Below are positions 1 to 11,258 of a stretch of 64,000 nucleotides of DNA, piece by piece. Position 1 is the first letter of the stretch; each line of letters begins with the position of its first letter. Origin of the DNA: Diphasiastrum complanatum (taxonomy: Eukaryota > Streptophyta > Lycopodiopsida > Lycopodiales > Lycopodiaceae). The position numbers were made by a program, and so were the translations under genes. Location: assembly GCA_029204225.1 (NCBI GenBank), contig CM055110.1, positions 3,292,686 through 3,356,685 of the forward strand, in the 5' to 3' direction. The notes under the pieces were generated by a model. That model searched no databases, had not been told where the DNA came from, and saw nothing but the letters and a program-made list of their open reading frames with translations.

Positions 1-2
1 AT

Positions 3-1154
3 CAACCGTTACTTTACCTGGTAAATAAGACGTGTAATACTGGACGTATTGCAAGATGGTTATTATTATTGACTGAATTTGACTTTTGAATTGTGGTAAA
101 AAAGGGGAAGCAACATCATCTAGCCGATCATGTTTCGCGAATTGAATCCGCACCAGTTAATACTGAAGTGAATGATGAATTGTCAAATGCTGCATTGTTC
201 TATGTTGAAGCAGTACCTGAGTGGGTGGCGGATATTGTTGAGTACCTGATGCTAGGACAACCGAATGACTCTTTGACCAAAAGTACACAAAAGACAATTG
301 ATTCATAAGGTTCACCCTTATCAATTAATTGCAGGGCAATTGTATCGTCGTGGATCAGCTAATATTTTACGAAGATGTGTTTTATCGCATGAAGTACCAG
401 ATTTAATCATGTTTTCACATGATGACATTGGTGGAGGACACTTCTCTACAGATATTACTGTTTGCAAACTTTTACAATCTGGATGTTGGTGGCCTACATT
501 TCATAAGGACACAGAAAATTTTATTCAGACATGTGATGTTTGCCAACGAGCACGACGACCTACTCGATACAATTATGAACCCTTAAATCCGGTTTTATTG
601 CAAGCACTATTTGAAAAATGGGGACCAGATTATGTTGGTTCTATTCATCCTGCTGCGCAAGGATCTCAGGCCCAATACATTATCGTTGCAACTGATTATA
701 TGACCAAGTGGGTTGAAGCCAAAGTTGTCAAAGTGGCTGATGCAAAATCTACGGCCATGTTTCTATATGGAAATATAATAATCATATTTGGATGTCCGAT
801 CGAAATTCTCAGTGATTGGAATACACACTTTGTTAATCAAACAATAAAGTGTTTACCGGAAGATTTTTTGTTATACACAGATTTAGTACTCCCTATTATT
901 CCAGAGGGAATGGCCAAGCTGAATCTTCCAATAAGATTCTCTGCACCATTATGACAAACACAGTTGAAGCGAGTCGGTCCGATTGGGAACATAAACTATA
1001 TGTAGCATTATGGGCATTCAGAATCGCATACAGAAATTATACAAATCAAACACCTTTTCAGCTGGTTTATGGTCAAGATGCTGTTATGCCAATTGAATTT
1101 TCAATCCCATCTTTACGCATAGCAAATGACTTAGAAAATCACTGTTTTGGTTAG
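3..1154 (+). pseudogene. Ty3/gypsy (Tat/Athila-like) RNase H end and integrase, broken
   Basis: This is the end of a gypsy polyprotein. From base 3 one frame gives the tail of RNase H and its linker (GRIARW, then HLADHVSRI at about 114-140), interrupted by a TGA near 87. The integrase follows at 298-954 and 849-1154. It has an H-H-C-C zinc finger ending in CDVCQRARRP, a first catalytic Asp in KWGPDYVG, DYMTKWVEAK, and a second Asp in LSDWNTHF, where families usually have Arg rather than Trp. A frameshift near 890-910 puts the catalytic-Glu segment (RGNGQAESSNKIL) in another frame, so no intact integrase is made. The DYxTKWVEAK and ADHxSRI signatures are typical of chromodomain-less plant gypsy elements (Tat/Athila). 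The 5' part of the element lies outside the window. It would catalyse cDNA insertion if intact. Confidence 0.85.
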
Positions 1155-1628
1155 ATATTGCCTATATAGTATCAGAAACCTTCGTTGAGCTCTCAGACTA
1201 TACATCCACTTCAGATTTATCTAATTTAAGGTGGGCGAAGGTTCTTGACCAGGAAAAATCCATTTTGGAGCTAGGCGAATGATCAGCAATATGCCATTTT
1301 GGGAACCTTCGCCGAGCACCTTACCCTCATTATGAACCTTCATTGACATGTTGGATGGTCTTAAAATGTCAAAATTAGGTTGGCTATTGGTTCAAATTGT
1401 GAAAAAATGCATTTATGACAGTACCTGGGTGAAGGACCCTCTTGGGCAAAGGTTCATCCTTCGCCAGCCTTGGAAAACATTCGCCTGATAGGTTCAGATC
1501 CCTAAAAATCTCTGTCGAGATTTTTATAGTCTATTTTCATAGTATTGTACTTGCCTGCAAATTTTGGTTCAGAATTGATCAGTTAAACTAGTATTCAGTG
1601 TAATGGATCCACCAAATTCATCTATAAG
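1155..1628 (+). repeat. Spacer with reiterated CCTTCG/CGAAGG motifs after the integrase
   Basis: No coding region is recognised. The stretch carries many short copies, in both orientations, of CCTTCG, GGCGAAGG and AACCTTCGCC (near 1179, 1233, 1301, 1430, 1467 and 1485). It sits between the integrase and the next coding region of the same element. Reiterated non-coding tracts near the 3' end are known in Tat-type gypsy elements. That this is such a tract is an inference from position. Confidence 0.45.
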
Positions 1629-4063
1629 TTGGTTGAATTCCATTCATTCCTCACTTGTGCTAGTAAAGCTCTTGCAAATTTTTTCTGTGACCAAAGCCTT
1701 CCAAACTTCCTGAACTGCTTTCTGATATACTTTTGCATGTCTTACTTTTCATTTTTGATCATCATGTCTTCCACAGATACGTCCCAGTCTCCGCGTTATA
1801 CTATGCATCGTGATGTCCCATCTGCAACGGACATCATGATCCTTCCTAGCACAAGCATGGTCACTCAGTGGATGACCCTTGTGGAGCCTCTGCTTCCCGC
1901 AATAGGTATTCATGAGAGAGCCTTTTCTGGAAAAATCAACATGGATCTCATCACTCTTGCCTTCAGTACGTGGAAGGAAGAGAGCTCCAAATTTTATATC
2001 ACCTTTCAGGGAGCAACACACAAGGTGCGCGTCACTGAGGTCGCCCTTGTTGCCATAGGTATAGCATTTGGAACACAAGCCTCATCCAATCATAAGCAGG
2101 CCAAATAGGCTATTAAGCCTTACATCGACTTAACCAATGATCTGCATTGGACCAATGATGGATACCTCCTCGATGCCATCACTGAGCTTGTCATACACGT
2201 TGCCCCCCAGCTCCTGAACAACTTCTTGATGGTTGGCAACCTCAGAAAAGACCGCATCACTTCACAGATCCTCCATATGATAGTTGAGTCCTATACCAAG
2301 ATAGCCAAAGCCCCTCTTGAATCATATAACTAGTTCAAGACTATTTCTGGTGAGCTCAAATGAGCTATTAAGGGCAATACTAAGCAACAATTTGTTGTTG
2401 GTTCCTTGTTGTCTCTTCTAGTCGCCTCTCATCTAGAAAACAAAATCCATGGCTTCCACTTGGATTCTGTGCTTTCGGTCTTTGAAGAAGCATCGGCCGA
2501 GTCGTCCCACCAGGCCTCCAGTTCACATAGTCGACGTCGTCCATGCAACGAGATCGTCATTCCCGACTCGCCTTCCGCGTCACGACGTCGTACTAGGCAT
2601 ACATCGTCAGCTGCGCTTCCACCCCCTAGTATTGTTCGCACTGAACGCCTCCACAACAGTAGATTTTGGTGATGCTCTCGGTTTTGTCTCAAGCCTTGCG
2701 TCAGTGATTCAGTCTATGCTTGACAAGAAAAAAAAACAAATAATTACAGATCTGGGATCAGAAAACACTCTCATCAGCAGGAAGATTTCCAACTGGATAG
2801 AGAATTGAAGATCGTCAAGCAACACGAAGACAAATCTGAAGCTGAAAAGAGGATGGCATAGCAATAGGCTGATCGCCTCGAAGGATACGTCAGCTCCCTG
2901 CAAAATGCCCTGACAACTGCACATGATCAGGTGGACAAGGCCGTGCAGGATGCAAAGCAACAGGTGCAACTGCTAAAAGGTCAACTGTAGATGGCGGAGC
3001 AAGATCGCACACGTCTCTAAGGTGAATTGGATACAACCACCCTTGAGCGTGATGCGTATTCTCAAATGCCCAGATTATTTGGTCACTCCGACGAAGATCA
3101 CGTATTTGTTCAATAAAGTGGAAATGTACAAAGTGGCCCTTCAGGGATTCCAAGGCCGCTTTGATAGATTCAAAAGAGCAGCTTCAACTGAGTTGGCCAA
3201 GGCTAAAGAAACAATCAGCGCCTATGAAAAAGAAGCCGTTCAGGTGTTGGAAGCTGGACCACAAATCCCCATACCAGTCATGCCGCAATTCTCCCCTACA
3301 TGCCAAGAGGATGTACCAATGGATACAGGGCTGGATTCGGGCATGGACCAGGGGGGAGCTCCAGAAATACGAACAACCGCCAATTGTACAGGCAGTGCCA
3401 GTGGGTCCATCCTCATCAAAAACCACACCGCTATTCAGAAGGCCCATCAGCGTCGAGGACCAGATCCAAAATTTACTAAAGCAACATCCGCATGAGTCCT
3501 CGCGTGGTGGATGGGTCCTTAAGTTCAAGACCTTCGAGATAGAGGTCGACAAAGAAGTGGACAAAATACCTGCATTGGGAGAGCAGCCAGCATGGAGAAT
3601 TACTATTTTTGAGAAAACTCTGGAATCAATTAGGAGTTATGTGGCCAGCCCTCGCCAATTGTGGGTAGATCCCTATTATGTGCCAATGCCGAAAAGGAAT
3701 AAATGGAAAGATTTGGGATTGGCTATGGACAAGATCACAATCCATACGTCCAATTGGCCAATCATCCATCAACCCTACAGCTGGACAATATCAGTGGATT
3801 TCCACCGGGTTTTACAAGCATATCAGCAAGAGTATGTCCATTCTCCAGATTTGACAGTGCAACAATCGGCACTGTTTGCAAAAGATTTAACTCTGTTGGC
3901 ATCAATGGCAACCATATGGGATGATTGTCTCCCTCCTTTGGCATTCGATCCAAATAAGTCGATGGCCTCAGAGAATATCAAAGATCAGTTGTCGGTTGCT
4001 TGTTTATATTTTCGTGTACCAATATGGGAGGTTCATGAGAATCTCGCTTCACATCTTGGATGA
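1629..4063 (+). pseudogene. Extra ORF of the gypsy element downstream of integrase, function unknown, broken
   Basis: A coding region of roughly 800 codons can be followed through one main frame: 1629-2108, across in-frame stops at 2106, 2331 and 2361, to 2672. After a local frameshift (2640-2800) it continues through a coiled-coil-like segment at about 2780-3010 (QQADRLEGY type, rich in Glu, Gln, Lys and Ala, with stops at 2859 and 2865), then 3022-3400, then 3370-4063 in a third frame. The N-terminal part (SATDIMILPSTSMVTQWM, later GIHERAFSGKI) looks globular. The middle is Ser/Arg-rich (about 2500-2640). The C-terminal 230 codons are mixed α/β-like. I recognise no enzyme motif. Athila/Tat elements can carry an extra ORF after pol, sometimes called env-like, but I see no membrane segment here. 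The start shown is only the first codon of the open stretch; a likelier start is the ATG near 1764. Confidence 0.55.
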
Positions 4064-4850
4064 CCTCAAAGTGGATTAAAGGAGACCATCGTTATTTTTT
4101 GCCCCATAATTTGGATTTTAATACTGCCCGCCTCGACTTTATGGAGAAGGTGCAGTACCATTTAATAAAGATTCGGTGCGAAGCCAATAAAAGTCCCCAA
4201 TAATTGCATCTCACAGGTGTTGTGGGACCGCCACCAGTTTTGGTGGGGGGATACTATTTGAGGGTTTGCAAATCCCAAGGCAACCCTAACCCTAGTTAAT
4301 AAGTGAAAAGAATATGGCACCCTGCGTGTAAGTCCAACTCGATGATAACATAGTTATTTGATTAATTAGAAAGTCAAGAAAAGGACTTTAGGTCTTTTTG
4401 CGGGACTTTTAATGTCGCAGGGCCTAAATGTCAAGCTAGTAAATAAAGTTGGGTTTCCCTCCAATTTGGATGGTTTCCACTCTTTTTTGAATTTGAATAA
4501 TTAGGGAGGCAGAAATGGACCAATAGGATTCAGAGGCCAGGGTCCTCCTCTCTATTATAAAAAGGGACCAACTTGAATTCCTACACATGTTCATTTTCTC
4601 ATGTCAATAAAGCAGATTGGTTCTCTTCAGAAATGGATTGATGAATGTCCTTGCTCTTTATCACTTTTTCTCCATCTCTCATGCTTTCTTTGGATTTTGC
4701 TAATTGTTGGATTTGATTGGTATTGGGATTGCATGTTATTACACTTTTTATGAGAGAGAAAGGGAGAGAGAGAAAGAGTAAGCTATATTTGTTGTGGATG
4801 CGTAGTGTTAATGGATCGTGGGGTTAATGGATGTTAGAGTTAGATGTGAG
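4064..4850 (+). repeat. Probable 3' end and LTR-like segment of the gypsy element
   Basis: After the last coding stretch there is a G-rich polypurine-like tract (GGTGGGGGGATAC near 4232-4250). It is followed by AT-rich sequence with a TATA box at 4556 and an AATAAAG polyadenylation-like signal near 4606. That order (coding end, purine tract, promoter, polyA signal) is what a 3' LTR shows. The second LTR is not in the window, so neither boundary can be set. A GA-rich low-complexity patch lies at about 4752-4780. Confidence 0.45.
4556..4562 (+). promoter_or_regulatory. TATA box in the LTR-like segment
   Basis: TATAAAA precedes AGGGACC, about 50 bases upstream of an AATAAAG signal, as expected for the U3/R junction of a plant LTR. 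It is assigned to the element, not to a host gene. Confidence 0.45.
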
Positions 4851-5405
4851 TCCTCCTTTCATGTTGAAATTTGAACTATACTATCGCTCTCATGGGAACG
4901 AATCTATGTGTGATAGCTAACTCCGTCTCTTTGATGCTAGATTGACTAGATCTTGGATTCAGGTTAGGCAAGGAAAGAAACCCACTACAACGGCCTATTG
5001 CTGCTTGTGTACTATACTTGCACCTTCAAACTCATCTAATTATTACAAGAATCCATATGGCAATACAATCATCATTCAAAAGATAGACAAAACCTAGTCA
5101 TGAAGGAAGATCACAATTTAACGCATAATTTGATGGAGAAACCATCACATATTTATACATTAGTAGCTTCAATCTGAGTATTTTAGGGCTTCTTCGAATT
5201 AATCATAACCTAACCCTAACATACAGCCCAATAGGTCATTGGGTCCAACCTAATTTCTTGGGATCAAGATCTCAAGATCCAAAAATAATGTAAAACTTGT
5301 TATTTTTAGCTCCTAGAATCTCTCTGGTCTATGTATGCACATTTTGGTCTCATTCCAAAGGTACCATTCGAAAGCTAGGTTATTAATTCGAGTTAGAAGA
5401 AGGTA
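4851..5405. other. Non-coding stretch before the copia insertion
   Basis: AT-rich sequence without a supported gene, tRNA or repeat structure. It ends at the target site of the copia element (TCCTA at 5406-5410). Confidence 0.5.
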
Positions 5406-5410
5406 TCCTA

Positions 5411-6059
5411 TGTCAGAAATTGTGAACTCCTGCAACTTTGTCATGAAGCGAAGCGAAGGGCGAACATACCTCAAAAACCTAAAGACACGAAATGAAACGA
5501 AACGAAGCGAAAGAAAACAATTTGCGCTGTGAGTTGGCAGCTCGACAAGCGTGTCATATTGTACTTCACACTCAACTGAAATAGTTAGCAATATCAAATA
5601 TTTTAACTAAATTTGTTTTGATCTTGATGTAGTTGACTCGAAGATGAATATGAGTTTTGACTTGCTTTGTAATTTTCTGTTTAGCTATCTTGTAAACTCC
5701 ACACAATGGAGATATATACACAATTTGGATCAACACGGAAAAAAAAGAGAAATAGGAAGAGAGAAAAAAAAAATAGAATAGTTGTGCATGAAAATCTGCC
5801 AATGAGCATAATACAATGATCAAGCTGAGCGTCAGGCCGCCAACGAGCGAGACACTGACCAAATCACTCAAAATTCAGAAACAAAAATTACAATTGCTCT
5901 CTTCTCCATCTCATTGTTTTCGGTCGTCTTGATTGCTCGAATGTTTTATGTTCTGTGATTTATAGTCGCTTGCTTAGGTTCCTGAAAGCTTCCGCTAAAA
6001 GAAAATCCAATGAACTAAAAAAGAATCAGTTCATGAACAACAAAGATAGTTTCGCTACA
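5411..6059 (+). repeat. 5' LTR of copia-1
   Basis: 649 bp, TG...CA ends. A TATATACA box at 5713-5720 lies in a GTGGAGATATATACAC-like context also found in the other LTRs of this family. It is followed directly by the primer-binding site. Confidence 0.93.
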
Positions 6060-6072
6060 TGGTATCAGAGCA
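6060..6072 (+). promoter_or_regulatory. Primer-binding site, tRNA-iMet type
   Basis: TGGTATCAGAGCA directly abuts the LTR end. It is complementary to the 3' end of plant initiator tRNA-Met, the usual copia primer. Confidence 0.9.
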
Positions 6073-6124
6073 CTGAGGTTATCATTGCATGATATTTGAA
6101 CAGTGATTCTCTAGGCAATACATT

Positions 6125-6945
6125 ATGGCTACAACGATCCAGATGAGAATAGCAATCAGTCTTGATGGCAAAAACTACAGAGTATGAAAATTCAAAATCA
6201 AACACTTCTAAAGGATGAAGGTATCTGGTCGGTGACCGAACTCACAGAGGTGCAGCCTCCATAAGGAGACCCGAGGAGAGCTGAGTGGATCAGAAAAGAT
6301 GAACGTGCAATGGCGATCATCATTTCATCCATCAACGAAGAAATACTCATGCAGATTGAAGACTATGAAAGCAGCCATGCAGCATGAAAAAGACTAAAGT
6401 AGAAGTACGAAGTGAGAACTGCCGTTTTAGTGATGCATCTTCACAATTAGCTACAATCTATACGATGTGATGACAACGTTGGATCAGCATGTTGAGAAGA
6501 TCAAAATGATCTCGCTGCATCTGGATGGGAACACCAGATCCCAGCACCGCAACAACTGATGTACTTCATGAGATCCTTACCTGCGTCTTATCAGCCATTG
6601 AGAATGCTCATAATGAGTCTACCAAATATGACATTCGAGAGAGCAATCAGTCTTGTCGCTGATGAGAGACTGATGAGGGACGAAGGAGAAGGAAGTAGTG
6701 ATCAGGATAAAGCCCTTTTCATGAAAAGAAGGAAGAAGAACAAGAACAAGCCCGAATTTGACAAGACGAACACAAAGTCTTCAAACAAAGACAACGACAA
6801 CCAACAATCTTTCTTCTTGTGATTACTGTCACAAACCAGGACACACAGCCAACAGATGCTGGTTCAACCCAACAATACCTTGCATGCACTGCAAGAAGAA
6901 GGGGCATTCTGCATACGATTGTAGATTCAACCCAAAATAAAAGAA
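6125..6945 (+). pseudogene. copia-1 gag, broken
   Basis: The capsid-like region starts at ATG 6125 (MATTIQMRIAISLDGKNYRV). It is soon stopped where copia-2 reads TGG instead of TGA. It continues at 6559-6822 ([21 protein letters not shown], then basic KRRKKNKNKPEF). After a frameshift at about 6815, two zinc knuckles follow at 6818-6940: CDYCHKPGHTANRC and CMHCKKKGHSAYDC. Two CCHC boxes in tandem are less usual than one in copia Gag. The protein would package element RNA. Confidence 0.85.
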
Positions 6946-7049
6946 CAAAGTTGACAAAGCAAATGTTGCAGAGTCATACAAGGATGCAGACAAAGGTGAT
7001 GAGGCTTTCACGATATCCGATGAAGCTTCAACAAGCTACATCAAACAAG

Positions 7050-7360
7050 ACTACGATGTAATCATTGATTCATGAGCAACCTCACACATCACCTGCAATA
7101 AAAGAACCTTGTTCGACTTCAAAGAACTCAAAAAAAACAGAACAGTGATTCTAGGTGATGAGAACAGACACGATGTCAAGGGCATCGGAACTCTACAACT
7201 GCAAACATTGTCAACTCAAGTAGAGCTGCCAGGAGCACTCTATGTACCTTCACTAAGAAGAGACTTGCTATTCGTCTCCAAGATGGTAGATCTTGGAATT
7301 CAAGTTTTGTTTGATGACAATACATGCCGGATGATCAAGAAAACAAAAACAAGCTGTTGA
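7050..7360 (+). pseudogene. copia-1 protease, broken
   Basis: The aspartic protease signature is disrupted: VIIDS, a stop, then ATSHIT, where the family has DSGAT. Downstream, 7109-7360 carries ALYVPSLRRDLLFVSKMVD, the conserved copia protease tail. It would cleave the Gag-Pol polyprotein. Confidence 0.75.
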
Positions 7361-7435
7361 CAATTGGATGCAGAGAAGACAATCTCTACCAAGCCAAGAT
7401 AATCAGCAATTCTGATAGCATACTAAATGCATAAA

Positions 7436-8170
7436 AAAATGATGATCAACTCTGGCACAGAACAATGTATCATCTGAATATAAAGAGCCTCTTTGACCTG
7501 AGCAAGAAAGACATAGTCATAGGTCTGAAGATATCTAGACCCGAAACTGAGTTCTGTGACGCCTGTTAGAAAGGCAGACAATATCGAAATCCATTCATAC
7601 ATGAGAGAAGAAGAGCTAAAGAAGTTCTTGAGCTTGTCCACTCAGATGTCTATGGACCGATGAAGGTTGATTCGCTCTCAAGATCGAGGTATTTCCTGAC
7701 GTTCAGTGATGATACAACCAGATGACAACGATCTACTACCTAAAGAAAAAATATGAAGTGTTTGACTCTTTCAAGAAGTTTGTGGCATTTGTATAGAGAC
7801 ACACTTCAAAGAAGATTCAGATCATCAGGTTTGACAATGGAGATGAGTACAAGAGCACATAATTTTCTAGATTCTGCCAAGAACAAGGGATAGAGCATCA
7901 ATTCACTCTTGTGTATCCAAATATAATGGTGCCGTAGAAAGATGAAACAAGATGCTAGTCGAAGGAGCCAGATGCATGATGGCACAGGCTCGATTGCCAA
8001 GTCAATTTTGGATAGAGGCAATAGCTGCAGCAATACACCTGCAAAACAGATCAACAATGACAACACTAGAAAACGAGATATTATATGAAATGTGGACAGG
8101 TAGAAAGCTTGATCTATCATATGTACATGTATTCGGATGTGCAACAAGCACATACCAAAAGAAAAAAGAA
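7436..8170 (+). pseudogene. copia-1 integrase, heavily broken
   Basis: The gag-pre-integrase zinc finger is visible (LWHRTMYHLN, then FCDAC, a stop, KGRQ), followed by LELVHSDVYGPMKVDSLSRSRYF with the first catalytic Asp. After about 7720 the frame is lost repeatedly, and only pieces remain up to about 8170 (LVEGARCMMAQARLPSQFW at 7952, then EMWTGRKLDLSYVHVFGC). Confidence 0.75.
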
Positions 8171-10130
8171 GCAAGCTCGATGAAAAACCAGAGAAAACAA
8201 TTATGGTTAGATACTCGAACAGATCACAAGTGTACAGACTCTACAATCCAACCACGAAGAAGGTTGTGTCAAGTAGAGATGTGAAGTTTGACAAGTCCAC
8301 ATTCCCTAGATTGAAGGATGAAAAAGGCAATGAGATCTTCACACTACTGCCAATTCAAGAGAGAGATCGAGGGCAAATAGCAAATCAAAATATCAATTCC
8401 CAGACTCTAGAGCGGCAGGAAGCCGAAGATCAGCCCCACAAAGAACAAACATTCGAGCAACAACGAATCGAATCCAAAAGGTCGACAAGACAAAGAAGAC
8501 TTCTAGATCGATACATTGACAATCTTCAGTGGAGCAAAGACATAGAAAATTGCAGCTTCATTGAAGGGCCAACTACATATCTAGAAGTTGTCCAGAGTCT
8601 AGAGGGAGAATTATGGAAGCAGGCAATGTTAGAGATAATCAAATCAATAAGGCAAAACGAGGCATGGAAACTAGAGCCACTGCCAGAAAATAAAAAGATC
8701 GTCAACTACAAGTGGGTATACAAAAAGAAAATCAAATCAGATGGCACTGTCGGATGCTACAAAACAAGGCTTGTCGCAAAGGGCTACACACAAAGGTACG
8801 GAGTTGACTATTTTGACACGTATTCACCAATGGTGAAGATGTCAAGCATTCGACTACTCCTTGCATACACTACACACCACAATCTGGAAATTCACTAGAT
8901 TGATGTAAAGACAGCCTTTCTCCGCAGTGATCTACAGGAGAAAATCTTTATGAAACAGCCTGTAGGATTTGAAGACCCTGACAATCGACAATATGTCTGT
9001 CGATTGTAGAGATGCATATATGGTTTGAAGCAGACATCACGAGCTTGGTACAAGAAGCTTGATAGTCTTCTGAAGTCTCTAGACTTCACTCCTACACAAC
9101 CGGACTATAATGTCTACATAAAGAAAGTAGGAAGAGATTTTGTGATTCTGACCATATTTGTGGATGACTCCCTAATGATAGGAAACTTCTTGATCCTAAT
9201 CAAGAAAACAAAGAGTTAGATTTCCAAAAATTATTAAATCACGGGTCTAGGAGAAGCAACAAAGTGCCTTGGGCTGAAAATCATAAGAGATCGAATAAGA
9301 AGAGAAATGCATCTGAGTTAGTCAGAGTACGCACAGAAAGTGCTGAAGCAGTATTGAATGATGGACTACAAAGAAAAGACCAAACCAATGATAGTTGGAG
9401 CCAGACTAATGAAGCAGGATTGCCCAAAAACAGAGGAGAAAAGACAAAAGATGAAAGGTATACCCTACCAAAATCTAATCGGTAGTTTGATGTACCTCAC
9501 AATCTATACTAGACCCAATTTAGCTTTCTCTATCTATGCTTTAAGCCAATTCTCTTCAAATCCTGGCATGGCGCATTGGCAAATGGTAAAATGAATCCTG
9601 CAATATCTGAAGGGTACCCAAAATATGGGATTAACCTACAAAGTAGACAACGAAGGCAAAGGATTCAAGCTGCACCACTACAGATGCAAGCTGGGCAAGC
9701 TGCAAAGACGACAACAAGTCCGTAACAAGAGGATGTTCGATTGCGTGTAGAGCAGCAATCAGCTGGACTTGCAAGAAGCAAACCTTGGTGGCTCAATCCT
9801 CATGCGAAGCTGAATATGTCACAGCTTCAAAGATGGCGAATGAGGTAGCATGGTTGCGGATTATGCTGGAGGCAATTGGCATACTACAAGGAGAACCATG
9901 CACACTAATGATGGATTCTCAAAGGATCACGTTTTCCATTCAAAGACAAAACATATACCTCTGAAGTACCATCATATTTGAGATTTGATCTCTAAGGGAG
10001 AGCTCAAGGTCGAGTACATAAAGTCTGAAGACATGATTGCAGATCTGCTCACGAAGCCGCTTGACAAACCACTCTTCACAAGGCAAAGAAAGACAATTGG
10101 ATTAAACATACAAAGTTGCAAGGTTCAAGA
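8137..10130 (+). pseudogene. copia-1 reverse transcriptase and RNase H, broken
   Basis: 8137-8898 encodes the integrase end and RT start ([45 protein letters not shown]). A TAG at 8896, in place of the Gln codon seen in copia-2, ends it. RT continues with IDVKTAFL, YGLKQTSRAWYKKLD and the active-site box [14 protein letters not shown] near 9150-9185. RNase H pieces are SLMYLTIYTRPNLAFSIYALSQ (9490-9550), SSCEAEYVTASKMANEVAWLR (about 9800-9860) and [10 protein letters not shown] (about 10050), which ends the polyprotein just before the LTR. It would make the cDNA. Confidence 0.88.
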
Positions 10131-10135
10131 GGGTG

Positions 10136-10749
10136 TGTCAGAAATTTTGAACTCCTGCAACTTTGTCACGAAGCGAAGCGAAGGGCGAACATACCTCAAA
10201 AACCTAAAGACACGAAACAAAATGAAACGAAGCAAAAGAAAACAATTCGCACTGCCAACTGGCAAATTCGATGAGCGTGCCGTATTGTACATCATGCTCA
10301 GCTGAAATAGTTAGCAATAACAGAGAATAACTAACTAGTTGATTAGTTTTGACTTGCCTTGTAATTCTCTGTTTAGCTATCTTGTAAACTCCACACAGTG
10401 GAGATATATACACAATTTTGATCAACACGAAAAAAGAAGAGAAACATGAAGAGAAAAAAGAAGAAGATAGAATAGATGTGCATGAAAGTTTGCCAATGAG
10501 CAGAACATGACGATCGAGCTGAGCGTTAGGCCGCCAACAAGCGAGACACTGACCAATTCACTCGAAATTCAAAAATAGAAAATATAATTGCTCTTTTCTC
10601 CATCTCATTGTTTTCGTTTGTCTTGATTGCTCGAATGTTTTATGTTCTATGATCTGTAGTTGCTTGCTTAGGTTCCTGAAAGCTTCCTCTAAAAGAAAAT
10701 CCAACTCGAAAAGAATCAGTTCACAAACAACAAAGACAGTTTCGCTACA
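10136..10749 (+). repeat. 3' LTR of copia-1
   Basis: 614 bp, starting TGTCAGAAAT and ending GCTACA, followed by the TCCTA target duplication. It shares the GTGGAGATATATACAC promoter context with the 5' LTR. Confidence 0.93.
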
Positions 10750-11174
10750 TCCTATGCTTTTTTTGGCACGTGTGACATCCCACAACATGGCCTCAATGCA
10801 ATTTACAAGTGGAATTTACAAACTAGCTTGTGTAATTTTAACAAATAGGACAAGACCTATGATAGAATGCATGGCAGGGAAGATTGGACTAATGATTGTT
10901 AAATTTATTTAAACTGATAGTGGATCTTGTTTCAGACACGGATGACAATTGATGCTCAGCTATGACACCTGTCTTCCTCACTAAACTAACTTGTGCGGTT
11001 GTGTTTTGTGGAATGGTGGTAGGTAACAGCTGGGTATCCTAAAACTTGCTTCACTTTATGGTGCTTTGTTTTGTAAGTTTTTTCAGCTTCGTTTGAACTT
11101 GTTATGCTATAATACGAAAGGATTCAAAGGATTCGGTCTTGACTTATTCAAGGGGGACTATGTAAACTCTGTGT

Positions 11175-11176
<2 letters not shown>

Positions 11177-11255
<79 letters not shown>
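11177..11255 (+). repeat. (CT)n microsatellite
   Basis: About 39 uninterrupted CT units. Apparent Leu-Ser ORFs across it are artefacts. Confidence 0.98.

Positions 11256-11258
<3 letters not shown>

Larger units (their letters stand above)
5411..10749 (+). mobile_element. Complete but inactive Ty1/copia retrotransposon (copia-1)
   Basis: The element has two LTRs, each starting TGTCAGAAAT and ending GCTACA, at 5411-6059 and 10136-10749. It is flanked by the 5-bp target duplication TCCTA (5406-5410 and 10750-10754). The primer-binding site TGGTATCAGAGC at 6060 matches initiator tRNA-Met. A purine-rich tract (CAAGAGGGTG) precedes the 3' LTR. The internal order is gag, protease, integrase, RT, RNase H, as in copia. 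All reading frames are broken. The two LTRs differ by many substitutions, and a segment of about 60 bp in the left LTR stands where the right one has about 30 bp, so the insertion is old. A shorter relative (copia-2) lies in the transporter intron. Confidence 0.95.
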
